From Batillaria attramentaria (Eukaryota; Mollusca; Gastropoda; Batillariidae): a stretch of DNA of 64,000 nt. The translations under genes and the position numbers were made by a program. This document shows, one piece after another, positions 13,346-23,138 of this stretch (its first letter is position 1; every line of letters begins with the position of its first letter). Below the pieces are notes generated by a model, which was given only the letters and a program-made list of their open reading frames with translations, was not told where the DNA came from and searched no databases. The stretch covers positions 913,501 to 977,500 of the forward strand of contig JACVVK020000145.1 of assembly GCA_018292915.2 (NCBI GenBank), read 5' to 3'.

Positions 13346-16300
13346 TAGTGTATTCACACACACACAGGCACACATGCACGCACGCACACACGGCTTGATT
13401 TTTTTCCCTTCTTTCTTTCAATGATATCAAAAATTATTGGCAGGTAATCACCTTTGACCATGGAGAGGCAAGTTTAAACTAATGTGTAGTTTTGTTTTGC
13501 CACATTGTCCATTTTGATGTATTTTAAGATACCGATTGTTCAGGAGAAAAAATTAATAGGAAGAAAATTACACCCACGAAAAATGGATTGGTAACGCCAA
13601 GAGGCCTGTTTTATATAATTCAAATAAATTACTTAATTTTATTCTTGAAACTTTGGTCTTGACCAGTCACCTCTTTCCTTTCAAAACTGCCAGTGTCCCA
13701 AAATAACATCTTATGCAAATGTCCTTAAATTTAAATTTCCGTGGTTTAATGATTCTTTAAGATGCTATTTTTTTCTTTTTGTGGTATTTGGTATTGCTGG
13801 CATGTTGTGGGGAGTCATGAAAACAACAACAACAACAAAAACCCCAAAGAGAGTAGAAATATATATTCTTTGTAACTGGTGGAGGATGCTGAATCAAGGA
13901 ATTTGTTGCTGCTTATTCTTAAGCTCTGGGTTGTCAGAGCTGAATGTTTATTTTTTTTCCGGTTTGTTGGTGACATGATAGATGTACATACTGTAACTTG
14001 CATTTATTTATATAAATATCTACATGTACCACATTTGTACTGCACCAAATTATGAACTGGCTTTCAGGAAGAAAAATATGGGGCAGGTGGCAAGTTAAAA
14101 TCATTATAATGACGCACACTTATGCTCTGTTTCTTTTTGTTTGCACCGAACAGATCATTTTGCTAAATCTGTCAAATTTATCATTTGATGATTCTCTCTT
14201 GTTCCTTTCACATCTTTATGGGGTAAACCATAGACACCAAACCTTAAAGGGGAAAATGTTAGCCATCACATTTACCATTTTTTGTTCCAGATGTACATAC
14301 ATGTATTGAATTTTTTTTTTTTTTAATTATGACAAGTCACTTTTATGTACACATGTATAATTTATTGGCCTACCCATTTGGGTTGTCTGTAATTGCAATT
14401 ATTTGTAAGAATTAACACTAGGAACAGTAGAGTAAGATCAGTAAGTTTATAGTGTGCTATTGTATAGTTTTTCTGTTGTATAAAAAAAAATACTATTGCC
14501 AAAGCTACACCCTTGTCCTCTCAGAATTATTGACTGAATTGGCCATTACATGTTTAACAGATCACTTTGATAGCTCACAATGTTTCGGTGTTAAAGGTTC
14601 TGCATGTGTTTAACGTTAACTAGCAGATTTGCAACAAAAGTCTGGTGAAAACTTGAGAAGGCCGCCAGTAATTTATGTTTAACGTATCTAGTAAAGTACA
14701 AGTATTTGTGTGCGGAAGGAAATATTATTGAATGATACATGTACATGATTTTATTTTGTCTACCGAGTCACATGATTTTTTTTTTACCTGTTGTGATTAC
14801 AGCCCCTTCTCCGATCAAAAGAGGAGCCGATGACTGATGAAGCCATTTCTATATGGAGAGCTGCACGATTGCCAGTAAGTAAACTAAGTTTACTGTAAAT
14901 TACCTATTGTAATTCTTATTGGTGGGCCAGTATTCTATCTTACTAGCACTTACAAATCTGTGCGCTGGAATGAATGCATTACGGGATAAGCAGGGCATCA
15001 TATTCATGGGAACAAATGTCCTGGCTGACCCATTAAGATATAGACTATAGGACATGGCCCGCTTTGGTGCAGAAATGATAGGACATGTATATAATTATAT
15101 ATGTCTGCCTTTGGAAAAAGAGTTTTCGAACAGCCAAAAAAAAAAAGAAAAAAAAAAGGTTTGGTCCATGACTGATGTCTCACACTGAAATATATAAAGC
15201 CCTGGGTAAGCGATTTAATTGTCGTGTTCAGGTGAAACATGATATTTTGTTTCTCTGCAGTACATGATAAGTTATATCAAAAAATACATTATCAGGATGC
15301 ACACGAAAGTTCTGTTTTTCTTTGTGTGACCGAAGTGTGTCCGTGAGACAAATCACTGTGCTAAATTAGTAAATTTATTATTTCATCGTCTATGATCCCC
15401 TCATATGTACATGTCTTTTACAGTATAGTTGAACTGTTACTCATCATCATAACCTTACTTTTTATTATGCTGCATGAATCGTTTTTAATTATTTATTATT
15501 GTACTGTTCTCTGCATGATAGGAGCACTGTTACGTGATTCCATGAATGTTTTGGAATGTAGGCCCGTGCCACAAAGAGGGAAATACTGACAATTGACATA
15601 ATCATTTAACGAATTGCATTGTTTTCAGGGAGTGCTTGAGTTTTCACTGTGCCTCTTCTTCGCCAAACTGGTCAGCTACACCTTTCTCTTCTGGCTGCCC
15701 AAGTACATCGGAGCCACCAGTAAGTTAATGATTATGAGAAATGAAACTTGTGCTCCCTCTCTGTGCCTCCCATAGGGTTTTGTATCCGTGGGAACTGCTG
15801 TTGGACATTTAATTTTTTTTTTTTTTTTTGTTTGCCTGACCAATGTCTGCATATGTATGAAGCCCTATTGTTACTCTTAGTGGTGGTTGTCAAAAGCAAT
15901 TTTATACTTCTGTGTGTGTGCTTTGTAGTACGTGTTTCTTCGTATGGGTGTTGTTGTAAATCTAAGAATGCTGCACCTGATGTTTCACTGGATGCATTAA
16001 CGCATACTAAGACTGCATTCTGTGTGTGATTTGCAGCTAACTATGGTGCTGAGGAGTCTGCTGACCTTTCAAGCTTGTTTGATGTCGGAGGAATTATAGG
16101 TATGTGTGCATTATCAAATTGAAGCAGCAAGTTTGCAGATCAACTTGAAGGGTAAGAATTTGGTAGTATTGACCGGCCCCCGTAGTGTAGTGGTTAGCAC
16201 TTCGGATCATGGACCGGGAGACCCGGGTTCGAATCCCAGCCGAGGCAAGCGGGATTTTTCCTACCTAGGTCGGCTCCTACCCAGAGCGGGTGTGCTATGG

Positions 16301-19300
16301 GCCCAATGGGGAGGCTGTTGCCACACAGCCGAACTTCACCCACTGCACGGGTGCAACTTTGGGGGTGCTTCCCTTGGTATGACACGTCTTATGATGTGGA
16401 TGATTACACGGCCGGCACCGCAGGTGCTGTAGTTCCCGGGGCTGGTTAATGCCGGGACATTTATGACAGGAAGCGTGGCATGCGGCCCTGTCCCGCAATC
16501 CCAAACCACATGGACCTCCATAGCATCATCTTACTATCATCCTTATCTCCATCATCATGCATAATAAAAAATTGTCCCAGCTTTCGAGTCCTCCGTGGGT
16601 TCCACCCATGACCAGGGAGGAACACCACTGGAGCTGGCAAAGAGCTGGGGCAGCAAAAAAAAAAAAAAGATTTTGGTAGTATTTTTCCTTTTCCAGATCG
16701 AGTCAAATTTATGTGCAGACTTGTTTGCTGTGTCTTGCCTTCATGTGCATGCACGTCAAGGAACCCATTTCATACGGGGAGCTGGGGTGGCCGAATTGTA
16801 GAGCGTTGGATTTCTAATGCTCGGGTCGTGAGTTCGTATCCTGGCTGGAGCCAAATATTTGTACTGGCTTTTTCATCGTTGCCCCGTCTTTGATATCACC
16901 GGGATGTGGTGGAAAAGGACGTTAAACCCCCAATCACCCGTGCACCCACCCTCCCATTTCATGCGGGAGGGCCCACAAGATGCACAACAGTCACACACCA
17001 TGCATGCAGGAAAACAAGAAAAGGAACGGCCCCGTCCTACAATGTTGTTTCTCCAAATTTCATGTTATTTTGTCTGTTTTGTTGTTATTGTTGCCGGTTC
17101 TCCCCTCTCCGAGTCCTTCCAATGATACTAGATCCACTACGACCTCGACCGATTAGCCAAGTGACCGGATGGGGGGGGGGGGGGGGGGGATGACGTCAAT
17201 TCCGTGAACTAAACATTTGTGACCCGTTCTCACAAAATTATCAAGTTAGAGATATGTATATCACTGCAGTCTACTAGTTATGCAGTTTAATTCAATATAA
17301 GAATGAAAGCTGTACTACTAAAATAATTGACAGAGATATCAGCAGTTGCAGTTGGTATATGTACTCACAAGGCGGCCATCCTGACTCCCGGCTCTCTTTT
17401 CGCCTGTAGCGGCGTTCGGCCTAGGGCGACTTATGGTCCCTTTCGCGAGAAGGGGTCACACTTGACGTCAGCCAATAGAGAAACAACTTAGAAAGAGTGC
17501 CCCTACCCACCCCCGCCCCCCTCCCCCCCTCCACACCAGGAGTAGCCTTTCACTTAACTTGGTAATGCGACTGTAGTATAAGATTTATATAAAATACAAA
17601 GTACAGATTCATATACTTATAAATGATGTAGGATTTTCATTGTTTCTATGATAATTACAGGTGGGGTCATGGCTGGAGTGATCTCGGACAAGACTGGCTG
17701 TCACGGCATAGTGTGCGTCGTCATGCTTATCGTTGCCTGCCCTATGGTATGTAACTGTTACTCACATTACTTGATAGTTTTTTTAGTACATGTACATTTG
17801 GGATTGCAGTCTCCAAGCTTTTGGACGTTCCTCGTGGTAAATGAATGGCTGCTTGCCTCTCTCTGGAACACCTGTGTGAGTTGATTGAGACAAATCACAC
17901 TCCAGTCCAGTGTCCACTTACATAGCACAGCAGTGCGCCATGATCCAAATCATGCTCGTTGCACTCAGAGAAACGGCAGAAAACAACAAAAACAAAAATT
18001 GAGACAGAGAATGCTTGCGTTTGGCACTGACAGACAGTCTCTGTTGAAGATTCGGGGTTTTTTTTAGGCTCTTCTGACACCCAGGATGCATCTTGCACTT
18101 GAAGCTTTCTGAGGCTCAGGCAAAGAGTTCCACAGAGTGGCGGCAGCACAATGGAAATGTTTCTTGTTGGTGTCGTCACCGTAGCTGGCATTGTCCTTGA
18201 GAAGGGCTGTATACTGTGCATGTACTACAGTGCAGCTTTGAGAGTTTGTCATTATGTGTAATGTTCTACTTGTATGAGACCTTTCAAACACATGCGTCTT
18301 GATCATTATTTTGTTGTTGTTGCAGCTCATCGTCTACCACACTTATGCTACAGTATCGTATGGCATTAACATCCGTAAGTATCATTTAAGATTAAGCATC
18401 TGATTTCTCAGAACTAAACACTTTAATGTACCAGTTTCAGCCTCACTGCAAGAAAAACAGAATTTGCACTCCTTTGTTTCAAGGACGAAGATAGCATTGC
18501 TTTTAGAATTCCTTGAGATTTTTTAAACATTTTGAGCAACAAAATCATGTTTACTGTTGCAAAACAGAAGGGGGGGGGGGGGACTGGGGAGGAGGGGGGT
18601 TGGAGAAGGGATACTCAATAGGTAGTGCGTCAGCTCAGGTCAAGCTGTTGATACTCATTTTTCTTAGCTTCCAGGCTGCACATTAATCAATAATAATAAG
18701 AAGAAGAAGAAGAAATTGCTTTTAGCACAGTATCCCAGCAGACGCTGGCTCAGAGCGCTCTACAATTACACACAGAGAAAGATACACACACACACACACA
18801 CACATCACTTCAAGGGGGGGGGGGGGGGAGTATTTACAGATGGATAGAGTTGCGCAAACAACAAAGACCATTTCGCAGCTAATTAACTAAGAGGGAGAGA
18901 AGGCTGACGGGAAGAAGTGGGTTTTTAATGGAGATTGGCGGACATTGGGAGCTCTGGCGTAATTTGAAAAGTTGGCAGGTGGCTGGCACTGTGGAACAGC
19001 AGGAAAAAAAAGAAAAGAAAGACAACTCTAACCAGTAGTTGTAATGTTTTGTGTTGGACAGTGCTGCTGATTCTGTGTGGCATGATGGTGAACGGACCTT
19101 ATGCTCTGATCACCACGGCAGTCAGTGCTGATCTTGGAACCCAGAAGGCTCTGCGGGGAAACCAGAAGGGGCTTGCAACGGTCACAGCCATCATCGACGG
19201 CACTGGCAGTGTTGGTATGTGCACATGACGCTGCTTTTCTGGCACCCTCTGCTCTGAAACTTCCTCGCTGCGGGATAACCTAAGTGATACGGTCCATCAT

Positions 19301-21045
19301 ACCTTATCTTTGACCACAATTCCCTTCTTGAATCAAGCAACAAGGAAGTGTTTCATATCCGTGATACATAGACAGGCTGCGGGATAACCGAAGTGATACG
19401 GTCCATCATACCTTACCTTTGACCACAATTCCCTTCTTGAATCAAGCAACACAGAAGTGTTTCATATCCTTGATACATAGACAGGCTGCGGGATAACCGA
19501 AGTGATACGGTCCATCATACCTTACCTTTGACCACAATTCCCTTCTTGAATCAAGCAACACAGAAGTGTTTCATATCCTTGATACATAGACAGCCTGCGG
19601 GATAACCTAAGTGATACGGTCCATCATACCTTACCTTTGACCACAATTCCCTTCTTGAATCAAGCAACACAGAAGTGTTTCATATCCTTGATACATAGAC
19701 AGGCTGCGGGATAACCGAAGTGATACGGTCCATCATACCTTACCTTTGACCACAATTCCCTTCTTGAATCAAGCAACACAGAAGTGTTTCATATCCTTGA
19801 TACATAGACAGCCTGCGGGATAACCTAAGTGATACGGTCCATCATACCTTACCTTTGACCACAATTCCCTTCTTGAATCAAGCAACACAAAAGTGTTTCA
19901 TATCCTTGATACATAGACAGCCTGCGGGATAACCTAAGTGATACGGTCCATCATACCTTACCTTTGACCACAATTCCCTTCTTGAATCAAGCAACACAGA
20001 AGTGTTTCATATCCTTGATACATAGACAGCCTGCGGGATAACCTAAGTGATACGGTCCATCATACCTTACCTTTGACCACAATTCCCTTCTTGAATCAAG
20101 CAACACAGAAGTGTTTCATATCCTTGATACATAGACAGGCTGCGGGATAACCGAAGTGATACGGTCCATCATACCTTACCTTTGACCACAATTCCCTTCT
20201 TGAATCAAGCAACACAGAAGTGTTTCATATCCTTGACACATAGACAGCCTGCGGGATAACCTAAGTGATACGGTCCATCATACCTTACCTTTGACCACAA
20301 TTCCCTTCTTGAATCAAGCAACACAGAAGTGTTTCATATCCTTGATACATAGACAGCCTGCGGGATAACCTAAGTGATACGGTCCATCATACCTTATCTT
20401 TGACCACAATTCCCTTCTTGAATCAAGCAACACGGAAGTGTTTCATATCCTTGACACATAGACAGGCTGGAGAACTCTCCTTATTATCTGACAAAAGTGG
20501 TCGGCTTGAGGAGTCTCTGCACTGCATGAAATGACAATACTAGTTTACTGTGGAACACTCCATTATTAACCCTTTCAGCCCTTGCTGGTTCCAGGACTGA
20601 ATGCTGTCACTGTCCTGGGCACTTTTGCCTAGCCATTCAGTCGGTTAAAAAAACCAAAATCGCTCAAACCCATGTGTAGGCCTGATCGATACAAAGGAAA
20701 GGAAGTGCACAGCAGAGTAGTGCCCCTTGCTTCATGAATATTCAGTAGTCTGGCCAATGAGGAGCGAGAAGAAATTTTCACTAGCTCGCAGGTACATGTA
20801 CAGGGTCTGCATAGGCTTACGCGGCGGATTTCTCGCGTAGGTACATGTACCTTCGTAGGGCTGAATGAGTTAAGCAGATGTACGCTGACTTGATGGAGGA
20901 ATCTGTGCTGTGCTGTGCGTTTCAGGTGCAGCCTTGGGCCCATGGCTCACTGGACTGATCTCACCAACAGGCTGGGACAACGTCTTTTACATGCTGATTG
21001 GTGCTGATATCTGTGCTGCATTGGTAAGACTGTTTGAGTAATTGG

Positions 21046-21135
<90 letters not shown>

Positions 21136-21757
21136 TTACTGTACTCGGTGAAGTCAGGCACACGTTTCAGGGCAAGAAATTTCAATCATCCAGATAAACA
21201 AAATCATACCCTTGCATTTGCAGGCATTGGCTTAGCAGAAGGGAATAACATGAAGATTCCAGCTACTGGTCTAGTGGCTGCCGTATCTAACAAGTGGCAC
21301 ACAAAACTCTCTTTTTTTTAATACTTTTAACGAAGGAAATCCATCCTTTTAGGAGAAAAAGGGCCATTCTTGACACAGGAGAAATTCGCTTGGAAATTTG
21401 ACAGTGTCTGTAGGCAGTTCCTTTGTATCTCCCGTGCCCAATATAGGCAGGCGGGTTTTGTTTGTTTGTTTGTTTGTTTGTTTTTATAATTATAATTTTA
21501 CTGCACCCGCCTTCGTCAAATTTACACTTTGACACTCAGTTGCAACCAGTTGTACTACTGTATTAGTATATTAGTATCAGTGCTATCACCATTTCTGTAC
21601 ATTCACTGTGATCGTTCTTGTATTTCAGTTGTTGTCACGGGTTTTCATACGGGAGGCACGAAGAATGTGCAGAAGCACCCTGGTGGTTGAGGAGCGCGAC
21701 ATCTCTGTCGGCAAAACGGTGAATATCGACCGGGTTGATGTAGTCAATGAAAACTGA
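664..21757 (+). CDS. SLC37A2: SLC37A1/2-type sugar-phosphate exchanger (17 coding exons)
   Basis: Major facilitator transporter of the SLC37 family (glucose-6-phosphate/phosphate antiport at the ER in characterised vertebrate members). Exons: 664-719, 5913-5994, 6951-7044, 7432-7510, 8409-8544, 11025-11101, 11715-11881, 12108-12151, 12573-12650, 14803-14874, 15629-15719, 16037-16099, 17661-17746, 18326-18374, 19062-19214, 20926-21023, 21629-21757. All introns are GT-AG and phases agree throughout, giving 517 residues against about 500-530 for the family. Diagnostic pieces are YHLSRKPFSVVK (residues 35-46), STGWPGVVAVMGNWFGK, LWNSHTSVGNILGS, FDVGGIIGG, ALITTAVSADLG and TAIIDGTGSVGAALGP. About 12 membrane segments are expected, with a polar central loop from exons 8-10. 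The loop start PSDVGCESPDHHG resembles SLC37A2, hence the symbol, but SLC37A1 is not excluded. Exon 1 is the least certain: it was chosen because it ends in phase with exon 2 and gives a family-length N-terminus. An ATG at 613 would add 17 residues. Confidence 0.88.
855..1266 (+). repeat. tRNA-derived SINE, family C
   Basis: The head has a tRNA-like A box (TGGTCTAGTGG) and B box (GGTTCGAGTCC) followed by a long unrelated body. The end is a short run of the pentamer ACCAT/CATAC, as in SINEs with simple-repeat tails. A body fragment resembling it recurs at about 16,685-16,780. It lies in intron 1 of the transporter gene. The body and the simple-repeat tail argue against a functional tRNA gene. 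Confidence 0.7.
1461..1580 (-). repeat. SINE family A, degenerate partial copy
   Basis: The stretch carries the reverse-strand family A signature (GCCAGCACAAATATTTGGCC, then CGACCCGAGCATT). Both ends are lost, and the sequence after 1,580 is not recognisably SINE. It is an old copy in intron 1 of the transporter gene. Confidence 0.6.
2706..2742. repeat. Near-perfect 37-bp inverted repeat
   Basis: The arms CTTATAGC and GCTATAAG enclose CTGTTTC and GAAACAG with a 3-5 base centre. Only one base in each arm is unpaired. It would fold as a stable DNA or RNA hairpin. It sits in intron 1 of the transporter gene and no protein-coding or known RNA feature overlaps it. Confidence 0.75.
3002..3440. repeat. 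Degenerate tandem repeat (~130 bp unit) with TCAAGGTCA palindromes
   Basis: Four boundaries carry TGACCTTGAC and/or GGTCAAGGTCA (near 3002, 3149, 3280 and 3421). Between them are related stretches containing GGCATGATGATAGA and similar sequence. The unit length is about 130 bp. The copies differ by many substitutions and indels, so the array is old. The repeated nonamer TCAAGGTCA matches the known monomeric nuclear-receptor half-site (SF-1/ERR type); any regulatory role is inference. Confidence 0.65.
3559..3810. mobile_element. Possible MITE with 8-bp terminal inverted repeats
   Basis: The ends are TGTGACGC and GCGTCACA, perfect inverted 8-mers 252 bp apart, flanked by AT-rich sequence. No coding capacity is seen. 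I cannot see a clean target-site duplication, so the element call is tentative. Confidence 0.4.
4839..4998 (-). repeat. SINE family A
   Basis: In reverse orientation it shows the family A layout: tRNA-like head with B box near 4945, middle motif GGCCAGCACAAATATTTGGC, and 3' tail GGTGGGTGTTTGGGAGTTTA. It lies in intron 1 of the transporter gene and is moderately diverged, including loss of part of the conserved tail around 4,862. Confidence 0.75.
5341..5475. repeat. Interspersed repeat family H (ATA-rich head, GCGCTT core)
   Basis: An (ATA)n stretch is followed by a core with GCGCTT, TTGAATTGGCTCAAAGCG and GCGAACTGA. A related arrangement is found at 30,006-30,110 and more distantly at 18,687-18,790. 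It abuts a family B SINE. I do not know its class; a SINE or LINE tail is the likeliest. Confidence 0.45.
5478..5760 (-). repeat. tRNA-derived SINE, family B
   Basis: Reverse-oriented copy whose head reads GGCGGCCGGTGGTCTAGTGG and whose B box is the complement of the stretch near 5,700. The body matches the forward copy at 60,372-60,660, including the TACTCCGGCTTCCTCCCCCT block. Intron 1 of the transporter gene. Confidence 0.78.
6116..6232 (-). repeat. SINE family A, diverged fragment
   Basis: Recognisable pieces are the tail-like TTTGGGAGTTTCAG, TTCCACCACATA, GGGTAATATCAAAGACAGGG and TATTTGGCCCCAG. The tRNA-like head is missing. Intron 2 of the transporter gene. Confidence 0.6.
6269..6667 (+). 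mobile_element. Non-autonomous hAT-like element (CAGGCTGGG family), copy 1
   Basis: The termini are CAGGCTGGGAGATT and AATTCCCCAGCCTG (inverted). They are flanked by GTGATTGT and TTGATTGT, an 8-bp target-site duplication with one mismatch, as is typical of hAT elements. Internal poly-C, A-rich and AAGGAAGGGGG stretches are shared with the copy at 25,096-25,477. No transposase is encoded. It lies in intron 2 of the transporter gene. Confidence 0.7.
7608..8320 (+). mobile_element. LINE 3' end: C-terminal reverse-transcriptase ORF tail plus 3' UTR
   Basis: From 7,608 to the stop at 7,746 an open frame reads KSFGQRSFQYQTPVIWNSL and continues to LKTALFRLSYS. This matches the C-terminal end seen in many non-LTR retrotransposon polyproteins (GxRSF...PxxWNSLP). 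The 3' end resembles common LINE tails, with GAAGCGCCTTGAGCTCACC and GCGCTATATAGAATGAT near 8,285-8,330. It is strongly 5'-truncated, and the UTR is interrupted by another element at 7,808-8,203. Intron 4 of the transporter gene. Confidence 0.7.
7808..8203. mobile_element. Probable hAT-like non-autonomous element nested in LINE tail
   Basis: The ends are CAGGGTTCGC and GCGAACCCTG, perfect 10-bp inverted repeats 396 bp apart. It splits the 3' UTR of the LINE fragment at 7,608-8,320. The CAG...CTG ends suggest hAT, but the flanking 8-mers match only partly, so the superfamily is uncertain. No ORF of note. Confidence 0.55.
8864..9080 (+). pseudogene. LINE reverse-transcriptase C-terminal zinc-knuckle remnant
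   Basis: The frame encodes CPVCQAPIEHELHFILCCP followed by SLADLR, the CCHC-like C-terminal motif typical of non-LTR retrotransposon polyproteins (CxxC...E..HFLL.CP...LR). It then runs into a short (AT)n stretch and loses similarity. The element has no visible RT core here. Intron 5 of the transporter gene. Confidence 0.6.
9263..10375 (-). pseudogene. Tc1-like (DD34E) transposase, broken by frameshifts and a SINE fragment
   Basis: Three reverse-strand pieces make up the gene. 10,375-10,049 is the N-terminal helix-turn-helix part (LREIGRRLRVSHSVIHRLQQ, then RSRSGRPRST). 10,056-9,703 holds the first catalytic Asp (LIDESRFCLQ) and GGGPVMVWVGFHLNGR. 9,730-9,263 has the second Asp (LKEDNASAH) and Glu (SPDLAPIERLWD) separated by 34 residues, the Tc1 spacing. 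The pieces are in different frames. One break near 10,040-10,056 is an indel; the other coincides with a SINE tail fragment at 9,697-9,737. Clear terminal inverted repeats were not found. The copy is inactive and lies in intron 5 of the transporter gene. Confidence 0.85.
9697..9737 (-). repeat. 5'-truncated SINE family A tail inside the Tc1 transposase
   Basis: About 41 bp (GTGGGTGTTTAGGGGTTTAA, then CGTCCTGTTCCACCACGTACGG) match the 3' end of the family A SINE and break the normally continuous transposase segment between LNGRTH and LNGQRHRDEI. The head and middle of the SINE are absent, as expected for premature termination of target-primed reverse transcription. Confidence 0.65.
11601..11627. 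repeat. (CT)n microsatellite
   Basis: Uninterrupted CT repeat in intron 6 of the transporter gene, upstream of exon 7. Confidence 0.9.
12377..12420 (+). mobile_element. Left-end fragment of the CAGGCTGGG hAT-like family
   Basis: Only the terminal CAGGCTGGGGAATTTTCAGC and adjacent bases are recognisable. The rest of the element, including the right inverted repeat, is absent. Intron 8 of the transporter gene. Confidence 0.5.
13314..13390. repeat. (CA)n / (CG)n simple repeat
   Basis: CA-rich simple sequence with interspersed CGCG and TGCA units in intron 9 of the transporter gene. Nothing else is seen in the rest of the large intron 9 (12,651-14,802) apart from AT-rich sequence. Confidence 0.85.
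16171..16669 (+). repeat. tRNA-derived SINE, family D, full length with poly-A and TSD
   Basis: The head GTAGTGTAGTGGTTAGCAC carries an A box, and GGTTCGAATCC is a canonical B box. The body of about 500 bp ends in an A14 tract. It is flanked by a direct repeat TTTGGTAGTATT at 16,159-16,170 and 16,672-16,683, a 12-bp target-site duplication. Sister copies are at 62,824-63,325 (+) and 42,592-43,094 (-). Intron 12 of the transporter gene. Confidence 0.85.
16777..16954 (+). repeat. SINE family A
   Basis: Forward copy with head GGGTGGCCGAATTGTAGAGC, the middle CCAAATATTTGTACTGGC, and tail GTGGTGGAAAAGGACGTTAA ending in CACCC repeats. Intron 12 of the transporter gene, about 100 bp after a family D SINE. 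Confidence 0.82.
18687..18970. repeat. Interspersed repeat, distantly like family H
   Basis: (ATA)n and (GAA)n runs precede TTGCTTTTAGCACAG and GCTGGCTCAGAGCGCTCTAC, followed by a CA run, a G run and an unremarkable 130-bp stretch. Family membership is uncertain. Intron 14 of the transporter gene. Confidence 0.35.
19268..20466. repeat. Minisatellite: 11 copies of a 109-bp unit
   Basis: Units begin at 19268, 19377, 19486, 19595, 19704, 19813, 19922, 20031, 20140, 20249 and 20358, each with CTGCGGGATAACC. The copies are nearly identical. Two linked variants alternate: G before the start with CCGAAG after it, and C before with CCTAAG after it. The last copy is cut off just before CTGGAGAAC. The array lies wholly in intron 15 of the transporter gene. 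Confidence 0.95.
21050..21135. repeat. (TG)n(AG)n microsatellite
   Basis: About 60 bases of TG followed by about 25 of AG, 27 bases after the donor of exon 16 of the transporter gene. Confidence 0.95.
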
Positions 21758-22059
21758 CGACCTGGCTAGTCCTTATGTACATGTATCAGTTTACTGTGTC
21801 TGTAGTGTACACGAGTCATGCTGTCGTCACCAGAACAAGAAAGTGTGAATACTGGAGGGCTACAGTCGCAAATTTGTCAAAAAACACTCAGGTCGTTCAT
21901 AACTGTGCGTAACTGTTGTATGCTTGCGATCGCTACCTTTATTCTCACAAGAGGGTTTCTTTGTTTGTTTGTTTGTTTTTTTCTTTTTTGGGTTTATGCA
22001 ATCGTGAAAGTTGAGGGCCTATTCTCCTGCAAAACCATACACAACAATGAACAAAGAAC
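21758..22059 (+). other. 3' UTR and downstream of the SLC37A-type gene
   Basis: Sequence after the stop at 21,755-21,757 has no further coding signal. The first AATAAA that I see is near 22,725, beyond a repeat, so the 3' end of the transcript cannot be fixed. Confidence 0.35.
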
Positions 22060-22195
22060 TTCGTCTTTTTGCACGTCAGCACCAAGGCAGGATTTTACTT
22101 TTGGGTGCCATTAGAGGTTATTTTATCATATATGCCTTTAAATACATACATGCTAAAATATAATTTGTTGTCTTAAGTGGGGTGTTGCCCCCCGT

Positions 22196-22229
<34 letters not shown>

Positions 22230-22297
22230 AGCAGGGCGCTGCCCGTGCTTCCCAGTCTAGGTTTGCCTTTTTTTCCCCTCAGCAATTCCCCAGTCTG
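22060..22297 (+). mobile_element. CAGGCTGGG hAT-like family, copy truncated on the left
   Basis: Shares GTCAGCACCAAGGCAG, ACTTTTGGGTGCCA and the right end CAATTCCCCAGTCTG with the copies at 6,269 and 25,096. The left terminus is missing. It contains a poly-C run of about 30 bases near 22,199-22,229. Confidence 0.65.
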
Positions 22298-23099
22298 ATA
22301 AAGGCAAACCAGTTTTCAAAACCAAAGTTGTAGTCTTCCACTTGTATACATTGCCATTGTGTTCAAACCTTGCTGTGGTGTGCTGTCTGCGGGAATAAGT
22401 TTGGAGAATTTTTGCTGGACCCAGACTGTGCCAAGACTGTTCCTAACCGATACTTGTCTGCTCCACAAAGCCAGCATGGTCTCGCTTCTTGCCAATACAA
22501 CTGTGAAGTTTTTATGACATTATAACTGTTCATAACAAGGCAAACAAACATGCATCGGTAGGGGCAAGATACACATGCAGACACTAGTCGAGTTGTCCAG
22601 TGATAAACTTGTAAGTAAGTTCATCAGATATTATAGCTTGGATTAAACGTTGTTGTTTTTTTCCATGACAAACCTTTTGCTTACCATTTTCAGTACATTT
22701 AATTCTACTTTCGAAATCTTTCGGAATAAATGGCCTGTTAATATTGTAAATTACTTTTGACTGTAATTACACTCTGAGTTGTACGCATGTTAAAAATGAC
22801 TCGGAGAGGGACAGATTTTGTGGAGGAATTTATACCGGGTACACGGAATACACCCTTGAGGTTGCAATGGACAAATTTTTACTCGCACCTTGCTGGTCAT
22901 TTTATGGTTTTCGTGGGTGCTGACCCAAAATGCCTAACCATCATTGTTTGCACACTTCTGCAGATTGTGTGCATGCATGAACAAAAGGGTTCACATTTTT
23001 ACATGGCTGTTTAACTTATTTTTGCATTTTTATTTCATGTGTGTGTGTATGTGTGTGCGCGCGTGCGTGCGCATGTGTGTGTGTGTTTGTGTGTGTGCT

Positions 23100-23138
<39 letters not shown>

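Noticed and set aside
16171..16260. tRNA gene candidates at SINE heads (also near 855, 5,700, 31,425, 60,380, 62,830)
   Set aside because: Each has A and B boxes but is followed by a shared SINE body, tail and often a target-site duplication, and the cloverleaf stems are degraded.
19268..20466. CRISPR-like array
   Set aside because: The 109-bp units are contiguous, without unique spacers, and lie in an animal intron: a minisatellite.
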